From NCBI RefSeq assembly GCF_039544305.1, contig NZ_BAABLK010000023.1:62001-126000 (forward strand): 64,000 nucleotides of DNA, read 5' to 3'. Below are positions 57,547 to 64,000 of the stretch, piece by piece; positions within the stretch are counted from its first letter, which is position 1; each line of letters opens with the position of its first letter. The notes under the pieces are model-generated. The model ran no database searches. It had not been told where the DNA came from and saw nothing but the letters and a program-made list of their open reading frames with translations. The stretch comes from Paeniglutamicibacter antarcticus_C. GTDB taxonomy: Bacteria > Actinomycetota > Actinomycetes > Actinomycetales > Micrococcaceae. Position numbers and translations under genes: made by a program.

Positions 57547-57841
57547 TACGGTTCCTCGTTTCGTTATGGGGCTTCATAGCTTGTGGCATACGGTGACCAC
57601 AGCCAGCCAACACCCAGCTTAACCGACGCCGTAGGGTGCCAACCAATCCGGAATCACGCATGGGACACCCGGATCGGCGGATCACGGGGCCCCGGGGCAG
57701 GAGCCACCACGGTGGCTTCCCATGGCCGATGCGGTCCCCGCTCTTCCTCCGGGTGCCCAGGGAGCTTCAGTACGGCACCGGCGCAATGGATGGGCACAGC
57801 GTGGGCAAATGTGCGCAGTGGCGCCCGGCGGTGGCCGATGC

Positions 57842-58342
57842 CTAGGGTGTCGGCTTGAAGAAGAGCCCTTGAACCTTGCCGTCGGCTTGCGTCAACAGGC
57901 TCACCTGCATGGGCCCCTGGATGCCCTCGACGGTACCGACCACGGCCGTCGGGGTCCTCGCCTCGATCGAGGTCAACTGCAGACCACCCTGCGGGGACAG
58001 TGAGGCCAGGATTTTGTTGAACTCCTCCGGCGAGAGGGGTTAGACAAAGGCTGCGCTCATATGTGCGGCCACGGCCTGCCCGTCGATGGGCAGGGCCTTG
58101 GTGGCATCCAGCAACCAGGAAAGTTGCTTGCCGGCAGGACCATCGGGGATCTCGGCCGTTGGCACTGAGGTAGAGGTACCGCCGGTTGCACTGGTGGTTC
58201 CCGAAGTATCCGCCGGCGCCGAGCTCGATGAACACCCGGCCAGAACCGGGACTACACCAAAGGCAAGCGCAAACGAACCAAGGCCTCCTTTGGTCCGTCG
58301 CCAAGGCAGGCTTATCGATCCGTCCACGTGCACTTCGGTCAT
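57842..58342 (-). pseudogene. Lipoprotein gene with in-frame stop (Cpe/LpqF N-terminal-type)
   Basis: From ATG 58342 (GGGAG upstream) a 100-residue lipoprotein start reads with lipobox VLAGCSSSS and a Ser/Thr spacer, then SWLLDATKALPIDGQAVAAHMSAAFV and TAA at 58040-58042. The same frame continues for 65 codons (PLSPEEFNKILASLSPQGGL, later IQGPMQVSLLTQADGKVQGL) to TAG at 57842, with sequence that looks like the small domain preceding beta-lactamase-like serine hydrolases of the Cpe/LpqF type. No hydrolase domain follows. The single internal stop and missing catalytic part indicate a pseudogene. The family name is inferred. Confidence 0.7.
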
Positions 58343-59158
58343 CCCGCTTACTCCCCTGCCAGCCAGGCAAAATCCCTGATGAATACTGACTGTCCGCTGC
58401 CAATGCAAGCCAGCTTCACCCGGGAAATTCCCAAGTCGCGTCGGCTTCCGGACCATGGCGAAAAGCCGGTAGCGAGACACCGGGTGCATCGGGCGCACGT
58501 TCGCGTTGGGAACCCAAGCCCCCCCCTTTGCCGGGGGGGGTGGCGACAAATATCACGGCAACGCGTTGCGGCCAAGGCCAGCATCGCAGGTTTGATGTCC
58601 ATGGCGCCCGCTCCCGAGGTATCCACCCAGAGGCAACCAGCTCGCCGGTCCCCGGACTCAGCTACTTTGACGAAGCCTGGTGTCCAAGGTGACCCGTCCG
58701 CTGAATCCCGGCTGCACGGACTTGCCATCTCGCCCAATGGACCCAAGCCAGTGGACCGGCTTCCATCCCCACCCCACGCTTCGTTTGGGCCGAACCAAGG
58801 TGTCCTCGTCAACCGTGTTCCCATTTGCACTGACTCCTTCACTGAATTCCGTTTTGCTCCCCTGTAGACCCATAGGCCAGACATTTCAATGGCCAGTAAG
58901 GGCATACGCCACCCGACGCAGCGCAAAAACCGGGATAAGACGCCCGCTGGAGCCATCCAGCGCCACGAAGTTTCCCGGTCTGGTGGCTCATCAGGGTCTT
59001 GGTTTCTCCTGATCGTTCGAGGTAGTGGACGCGTGTTCGAACACGCCATTACTTTCCGTTGACGCGTGCCGGACCATCATTGGTACTTTCCGCATGTTGA
59101 TCTGGGGCTTTGTTTCTGCCCCCTGTTGATTGTCTGCAAGCAGGGCTAGCATCTAGTC
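58343..59158. other. Long intergenic region in the decaying segment
   Basis: 816 bp without a credible intact gene. It holds an eight-C/eight-G inverted pair with a six-base loop at 58519-58540. A minus-strand frame of about 70 codons near 58658-58873 looks faintly protein-like but matches nothing I recognise. A TAGCAT box at 59147-59152 is a plausible -10 for the next gene. Confidence 0.5.
59147..59152 (+). promoter_or_regulatory. Candidate -10 box for the AhpD-like gene
   Basis: TAGCAT ends six bases before the ATG at 59159. With no ribosome-binding site visible, this suggests a leaderless transcript. Confidence 0.4.
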
Positions 59159-59611
59159 ATGGATACCCGTGTAAATCTCAGCAAGTCCGATCCCGCTGCA
59201 TACGCGGCGCTGTTGGCCATGAACGAGGCCGCCAGCAAGTCCGCCGACGCCGCGGGAATAGATCCCAAGCTCCGTGAGCTGCTCAAGGTCCGAGCCTCGC
59301 AAATCAACGGTTGCACGTACTGCCTGCGCATGCACACCAGGGACGCGCTGGCCCTCGGTGAGACCACCGATCGCCTGGCAGTAGTTTCTGCGTGGGCTGA
59401 TTCCCAGTACTTCAGCGCAGTGGAGCGCGCCGCCTTGGCATTGTGCGAATCAATCACCATGGTCTCGGTCGACCACGTCCCACATGGCGTCTACACCATG
59501 GCCCGCGCAGTGCTTTCCGACGAACAGATCTCGGCCGTAGCCTGGCTGAGCGCTGCCATCAATATGTTCAACCGGATCGCGATCATCAGCCGCTACCCGG
59601 TCAAGCCCTGA
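59159..59611 (+). CDS. Carboxymuconolactone decarboxylase / AhpD-like protein
   Basis: 150 residues. The core LRELLKVRASQINGCTYCLRMHTRDA holds the redox CxxC and the nearby His typical of AhpD-like peroxidase-associated members; the C-terminal half includes WLSAAINMFNRIAI. It probably acts on peroxides or related thiols. The CxxC and length are normal, so the gene looks functional although it stands among degraded genes. Confidence 0.88.
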   Translation: MDTRVNLSKSDPAAYAALLAMNEAASKSADAAGIDPKLRELLKVRASQINGCTYCLRMHTRDALALGETTDRLAVVSAWADSQYFSAVERAALALCESITMVSVDHVPHGVYTMARAVLSDEQISAVAWLSAAINMFNRIAIISRYPVKP

Positions 59612-59855
59612 CACCCGTGGCATAGTGCCCGATCACACCAAACCCCGTTTTCGCCGTGTCCTGCGAGACGGCGCCGAGGCTGCTCCGCGACTGAATCCTG
59701 TGTCTGATGAACTCTTGAAAACAGTGCGCGATTCGCAGCATCGATGATTGCCCCCAGGCTTCCTGATTCCTTGCGTCTGCGGGAAATGTTCCCTGTGTTC
59801 CTAGGGAGCCATGCCAGCCCGCCAGCGCAACGGCACCTGGGCTCCCTACGAAGCC

Positions 59856-60231
59856 TTATCCGTCGGGGAGTTGCGGGAGGTATTGGACAGACCAATTGTT
59901 TCCGTCGGTTCGGCGAAATACACAAAGTGGCCCCAGTTCAAGACCCGGACCTTGCTCACGGCCACGCCAGTGGCCTTCAGCTGGTCATGGCAGCTTCGAT
60001 GACGCTGACCACCAAGAGCAGGTTTGTAGAGGTTCCCGGTGCGGCGTCGGTCAGCCCCTCACCGATGCAGATTGAAGCCGCCGATCCAGGTGGAGTCAGT
60101 TGGACAAAACGGACCGATTCGACGGGTCGCTCGTCATGGTCGGCGTTGTACCCGACGTTATTCACATAGAAATCCTTGGCGTTATCCACATCGGACACGG
60201 GGAGAAACACAGGCTCGAGTTTCCAATCGAT
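59856..60231 (-). pseudogene. VOC (glyoxalase-like) pseudogene with three lesions
   Basis: From 60231 the minus strand reads I-DWKLEPVFLPVSDVDNAKDF, which has ATC where VOC relatives have the start ATG. The frame continues (VRFVQLTPPGSAASICIGEG) to about 59990, where a frameshift before HDQLKATGVAVSKVRVLNWG is needed. A second shift is needed before DGNNWSVQYLPQLPDG and TAA at 59856-59858. The full sequence is a recognisable glyoxalase/bleomycin-resistance-type domain. Loss of start plus two frameshifts makes it a pseudogene. Confidence 0.78.
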
Positions 60232-60310
60232 GCTGCACCCGTTAGTGCCGCAGCCAAACGCCTGTAATGGGTTGCCGGATCGTCCTGGTTTCCGGGCCCG
60301 GGGTCGCTGT

Positions 60311-60448
60311 GACGTCGGCCGCAAGCCGGGGATATAAGAAACGACCGTCAAGACCCACGTATGCCGTGTGATCAATAAGCTCGGCGTCAACTCCCGGCTG
60401 CAGGTTGCCTTGGCGGCCCGCACGGTGTTCTGCGCGGACAACGCCTGA
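60311..60448 (+). pseudogene. Remnant of a LuxR-type helix-turn-helix regulator
   Basis: The plus strand reads DVGRKPGI, TAA (60335-60337), then ETTVKTHVCRVINKLGVNSR and LQVALAARTVFCADNA with TGA. This is the C-terminal part of a LuxR DNA-binding domain; the stop replaces what is normally Ser. The N-terminal receiver is not recognisable upstream. Only the end of the gene remains. Confidence 0.7.
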
Positions 60449-60602
60449 TTCGTCAGACGGGTCCGTGGACTCGCCCCCGGTTCCATGGTCACGGGTATTG
60501 GCGTTGGAGCCGGTCCCAGTGGAGAGGCGAATCCTTGTGGACCCCGTCAATGTGGTTGCCCGTTGTCGTTAGCACGCGTATCGGTAATGCCGGCGGTTTG
60601 CC

Positions 60603-62246
60603 CTAGCCGGGTATCAGATCACGGGCGCGGAAGCGCCAGAACCCCATGGAGCCCAGCACCACGGCAGAGAGCGCAAGCACCACCAAAGGCATCGGTGTGA
60701 AGTCCTCTGCCGGTATCCGCGGGATCATGCCGAACGGAGTAGCCTTGATGGCGTCCTGCGCGAAGGAGAACAGTCCTCCGAACATCGCCGCCATGAACGA
60801 AATCCCATACATGGTCCAAGCGATCGCCGTCGCGGCGCGAGGCAACACTCCTTGGCAGAAGAGCAGCACCCCGAGCATCAGCAATACGCCGGGCCAGTAA
60901 GCAAATGATGCCGCTGCCATCTGCCCTCCGGTGGCTGCACCTTGGGAGGCTGCACCGGTGAGATATCCGCCCAGCAGCATCATTGCCGCCGAGCCGCCGG
61001 CGGCGACGAGCACGTGGGCGCCGAGCCACACAGGGCGGGCAAGAGATCCTGCCAAAAGGTTTTCGAGCCGTCCGCTTTCTTCTTCGCTGCGCGCACCAGC
61101 CAACGACTGTACTGCAAAGGCACCGGCCAAAAGCCCGTTGAACAGCACCAAGACGCCGAGCACCCCATTGAGCATCCCGTGTTCAGCACCAATCAGGGAC
61201 TGTGCATAGGAGTTATTCGGGTCTACGGCGAACACCATCGCCCGCGCCACTGCCCCGAAAAAACCGCCGATCAGCAACGCCCCCAGGAGCCAAGAAATGA
61301 GCGAGCCACGTTGCAGGCGCAATACCAGGCCCAGTGGATTAGCCAGGAAGCCGGAGGCGGTTGACGAACCACCCCGCTCCGGCAGGATCCCGGAACCCAA
61401 GTCCCTGCTTGTTTCAATCCGCAGGGCCAGAGCACAGCCAAGTACGGCCAATCCCAATATCGCCAGCATTGGCCACCAGCTGTTTTCCCCGAACGCACGC
61501 ATGGTCTGTGCCCAGCCGAACGGTGAGAACCAGCTCAACGCACTGGCCTTGGTGCCTTCGGCCTGCAGGTCTGCGCCGGCCCTGATCAAGTAGAAAAGCC
61601 CCAGCACCCCCACGGCCAACGAGTTCGCTCCTCGGCTGGTGCTTGAGAGCTGGCCGCAGATCGCCGAGACAGCCACGAAGGCCAGGCCTGTTCCGGCAAT
61701 GGAGGCACCCATCACCCAAGAGCCGTTTGTCGGAAGATCCAGTCCCAGGCATAGCACGGAGATCAGCAACCCTGCGGTTACGCTCAGGGCGCCGGCGACC
61801 ACATAGTTCGCCAAGGAATAGGCATGCCGACCCACGGCTGCCGAGCGCAGCAGCTCGGTGCGCCCAGTCTCCTCGTCTGCCCGGCCATTGCGGGTGACCA
61901 AAAAGATCGAAGCGAAACCCAGGGCAACGGCCAAAGTCATCCAGACCTTGATAACCAGGATGCCACCGAGCGATCCCGCCGCGTAGGGAAGGCCCGTCAT
62001 GGCTGCCACCGCCGGGGTATTGGCCACCCTGACGTATGCATCCCGGTCCGCTTGGGTAGGAAATATCTGTTGCTGGGAGTCGTAGACCAATGGGATCATG
62101 AGTGCCAACACGGCCGCCCAGATGACGAGCCGCAACCCGTTACGGCTCAGGATGAACTTCACGCAAATCCCCAGTCCCACCAGCGTGCCCATAGCAGTTG
62201 TAGACCGCTGCGCCGTATGCCGTCCGGACACAGCTACTGCGTTCAT
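60603..62246 (-). CDS. ABC transporter permease (antibiotic-exporter type)
   Basis: 547 residues with about 12 membrane helices in two halves, each starting with a cytoplasmic segment and a large loop (FLVTRNGRADEETGRTELLR; FAVQSLAGARSEEESGRLEN). The repeated RADEETGR/RSEEESGR pattern is typical of the permeases annotated as polyketide-antibiotic exporters. ATG 62246 overlaps the stop of the ATPase gene (ATGA), so the two are coupled. Confidence 0.85.
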   Translation of the reverse strand: MNAVAVSGRHTAQRSTTAMGTLVGLGICVKFILSRNGLRLVIWAAVLALMIPLVYDSQQQIFPTQADRDAYVRVANTPAVAAMTGLPYAAGSLGGILVIKVWMTLAVALGFASIFLVTRNGRADEETGRTELLRSAAVGRHAYSLANYVVAGALSVTAGLLISVLCLGLDLPTNGSWVMGASIAGTGLAFVAVSAICGQLSSTSRGANSLAVGVLGLFYLIRAGADLQAEGTKASALSWFSPFGWAQTMRAFGENSWWPMLAILGLAVLGCALALRIETSRDLGSGILPERGGSSTASGFLANPLGLVLRLQRGSLISWLLGALLIGGFFGAVARAMVFAVDPNNSYAQSLIGAEHGMLNGVLGVLVLFNGLLAGAFAVQSLAGARSEEESGRLENLLAGSLARPVWLGAHVLVAAGGSAAMMLLGGYLTGAASQGAATGGQMAAASFAYWPGVLLMLGVLLFCQGVLPRAATAIAWTMYGISFMAAMFGGLFSFAQDAIKATPFGMIPRIPAEDFTPMPLVVLALSAVVLGSMGFWRFRARDLIPG

Positions 62247-63199
62247 CGCGCACCACCCCAACGCGAAGGCCCCGATTCATCTGGATTCGGGGCGTCCGCG
62301 CCGAAGTGCGGTCCACCATAGTGGCGCAGGAACAAATCCTCCAGCGATGGAGGCGCCGAAACCAAGGAGCTTGGCGAATACCCGGCCAGTGCGCTCAGCA
62401 CTGCGCCCAGGTCTTTCTCCCCGACTGTGAAGGTGGCCCGTTGCCCATCGAGCACCAGGTCGTTGATCCCGGGGACCTGCGCCAGAGTAGTGGCCTGGGA
62501 ATCAAGTAACACCGAGACGGTGGTGCGGTGCAGGTGTCGCAGTTCATCGAGACGCCCTGCTTCCACCGTCTTGCCCTCACGAATTATGGTGACGGTATCA
62601 CAGAGTCTCTCGACCTCGGCGAAGATATGGCTTGAGAGCAGGACGCTGCGGCCCTGGGCCTTGGCTTCGCCGATGCAGGCTGTGAACACTTGTTCCATTA
62701 AGGGGTCGAGGCCTGAAGTCGGTTCATCAAGGAGAAGCAACTCGGCATCCGAAGCCAAGGCCGCGACAAGCACGACCTTTTGCCTGTTGCCCTTGGAGTA
62801 ACTGCGCGCCTTCTTGGTGGGGTCCAGGTCGAAGCGTTCAAGCAGCTCGTCGCGTTTGGCCCTGTCTACTCTCCCGCGCAGCGATAAGAGGATCCCAATG
62901 GCCTGTCCGCCAGTGAGGTTGGGCCACAGACTCACCTCGCCGGGGACATAGGCGATGCGCCGATGTAGCGCCACCGCGTCGTCCCACGGGTCCGCACCGA
63001 GCATCCGGACCCTGCCGGAATCGGCGCGCAACAGTCCCAACAGGATGCGAATGGCCGTCGACTTGCCCGATCCGTTGGGGCCAAGGAAGCCAGCGACGTC
63101 TCCGGAGTCAACGGCGAGCTCCAGTCCGTCCAAGGCCACCGTGTGTCCGAAGCGTTTGTGCAGGCCGGAAACCGAAATGGCCTGGCCGTTTGAAAACAT
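62243..63199 (-). CDS. ABC transporter ATP-binding protein
   Basis: 318 residues. Walker A GPNGSGKSTA near residue 38, a Q-loop-region sequence RIAYVPGEVSLWPNLT, signature SYSKGNRQKV (degenerate from LSGGQ), Walker B LLLLDEPTSGLDP and H-loop SSHIFAEVERLCD. It energises export through the permease. ATG 63199 with AAAGGAG; upstream ATG 63328 overlaps tetR and is rejected. Confidence 0.93.
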   Translation of the reverse strand: MFSNGQAISVSGLHKRFGHTVALDGLELAVDSGDVAGFLGPNGSGKSTAIRILLGLLRADSGRVRMLGADPWDDAVALHRRIAYVPGEVSLWPNLTGGQAIGILLSLRGRVDRAKRDELLERFDLDPTKKARSYSKGNRQKVVLVAALASDAELLLLDEPTSGLDPLMEQVFTACIGEAKAQGRSVLLSSHIFAEVERLCDTVTIIREGKTVEAGRLDELRHLHRTTVSVLLDSQATTLAQVPGINDLVLDGQRATFTVGEKDLGAVLSALAGYSPSSLVSAPPSLEDLFLRHYGGPHFGADAPNPDESGPSRWGGAR

Positions 63200-63317
63200 T
63201 GTTTTCTCCTTTTCACACCACGGGTCCACCCGCGGGATCCGCAGATGGGTTCTTGGTTTCGACCAGGTGGGTCCGGTAGTCATCGAGATAGCGTCGGTCG
63301 GCAAAGAGGCCCTCGGT

Positions 63318-63884
63318 TTAGAGCTCAAGCGTCGGTAGCATGGCCTCGGCGTAGTACTGCTCCATCACCGCCCCGAAGACTTCCAATGCAGTACACGGGA
63401 ACACGGCCAAACCGACAAGCATCGCTCCTAGGGATTGCTGGACCAGGAAACGCACCCGAGCCTCTTCACCACGGCTGGGAATGACAATCCCCCGCGACAC
63501 CGCGCCCCGCACGGTCCCCAAGGTCTCCGCGACCAGTCGCTCAATGAAATCGCGGCCGGCAGCCCCTCCCTCGCGGGGAGATCGCAGGATATAGACCAGC
63601 AGGATCCCGCACTCCTGCGAAGACGGAAGCCTTGCAAATAGCTGGTCCGGGGCGGTCTTTAAGGTTTCTTGTTTCAATAGGCGATACCATTTCAGCACCG
63701 TGGCATCATATTCAGCCCGGAGCACTTCCTTTGATCCGAAGTGGTGGCGCACAAGCCCGGCACTAACCCCTGCGCGGGAGGCGACGGAACGCAGTGATAC
63801 GTCGAACCCGTAGGCTGCGAAACGCTCGATGGCCGCGTCGCGCAACCGGTCCAATCCGGTCAAGTCGCCATAAGCTGCACTCAT
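63318..63884 (-). CDS. TetR-family regulator
   Basis: 188 residues. N-terminal helix-turn-helix (SLRSVASRAGVSAGLVRHHFGSKEVL) at residues 30-55, then a helical ligand domain. It is upstream of the exporter genes on the same strand with 118 bp between, so it probably represses them and is relieved by an exported compound. ATG 63884 lacks a ribosome-binding site but has TAGCCT at the distance of a -10 for a leaderless message; ATG 63914 is an alternative. Confidence 0.86.
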   Translation of the reverse strand: MSAAYGDLTGLDRLRDAAIERFAAYGFDVSLRSVASRAGVSAGLVRHHFGSKEVLRAEYDATVLKWYRLLKQETLKTAPDQLFARLPSSQECGILLVYILRSPREGGAAGRDFIERLVAETLGTVRGAVSRGIVIPSRGEEARVRFLVQQSLGAMLVGLAVFPCTALEVFGAVMEQYYAEAMLPTLEL

Positions 63885-64000
63885 GTACAGCAGGCTACTC
63901 GCGTGTATAGCCAAAGACTACGGGTCGTGTTGACTCATCTAAAGTGCGCGCGAAATGGGGCGCATGCCTCATTTGAGAAGTGCACGCGAAATCTCTGGCG

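Noticed and set aside
57654..58403. Minus-strand frame of 249 codons
   Set aside because: It is out of frame with the lipoprotein sequence, Arg/Pro/Gly-biased like other shadow frames, and has no recognisable domain.
58519..58540. C8/G8 inverted pair considered as a terminator
   Set aside because: There is no gene ending just upstream on either strand and no U-tract; it may be chance or a sequencing-prone homopolymer.
58348..59049. Minus-strand frame of 233 codons in the 816-bp gap
   Set aside because: Composition is typical of a chance high-GC frame and no motif is visible.

Overview
The window is high-GC DNA from an actinobacterium. The synteny (pyrR-pyrB-pyrC-carA; alaS-ruvX-mltG-aroE-aroC-aroK-aroB-efp-nusB; yajC-secD-secF-rel; yebC-ruvC-ruvA-ruvB; thrS-HIT), frequent GTG starts, ATGA/GTGA stop-start overlaps and TANNNT -10 boxes point to Micrococcaceae (Arthrobacter, Paeniglutamicibacter or a relative). 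The genus is an inference from gene order and protein likeness. No rRNA, tRNA, CRISPR array, transposase or prophage gene was seen.

Layout. 1-4584 (minus): de novo pyrimidine operon pyrR-pyrB-pyrC-(small membrane protein)-carA; its leader carries a close match to the PyrR-binding RNA loop next to the pyrR Shine-Dalgarno. 4679-7511: a PrsW-type membrane protease and an OFA-type MFS transporter with a 50-residue membrane partner. 7782-20563 (minus): nusB, efp, a TPR-like protein, the aro genes, mltG, ruvX, alaS, two small membrane proteins and rpsD. 20805-26520: rarA, a DUF222/HNH protein, dtd (plus strand) and a PadR/membrane protein pair. 26972-32279: aspS, hisS and a DUF349 protein.

32454-37978 is an accessory block between the DUF349 gene and rel. 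It holds an AbiEi-like orphan, a Ser/Thr kinase with one PASTA and an NPCBM-like ectodomain, a rearranged second copy of rel, and an MFS transporter. The rel copy has lost the (p)ppGpp synthetase, TGS and ACT regions but keeps an intact-looking hydrolase (HD) domain. It is the most unusual object in the window. Full-length bifunctional rel follows at 38299-40590.

40829-48268 (minus): secF, secD, yajC, ruvB, ruvA, ruvC, yebC and pdxT. 48406-57546: a CapA-like lipoprotein, an M3 peptidase, a GNAT protein, an F420/NADP-type oxidoreductase, pdxS, a HIT hydrolase and thrS. 57547-60602 is a decaying stretch: a lipoprotein gene with an in-frame stop, an intact AhpD-like gene, a VOC gene with a lost start codon and two frameshifts, and the tail of a LuxR regulator with an in-frame stop. 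60603-63884 (minus): a TetR regulator with a two-gene ABC exporter.

Most of the window is core metabolism and information processing (pyrimidine, shikimate, PLP, tRNA charging, Sec export, Holliday junction processing, stringent response), interrupted by accessory genes. All coordinates and motifs were read by eye; no search or alignment was run.
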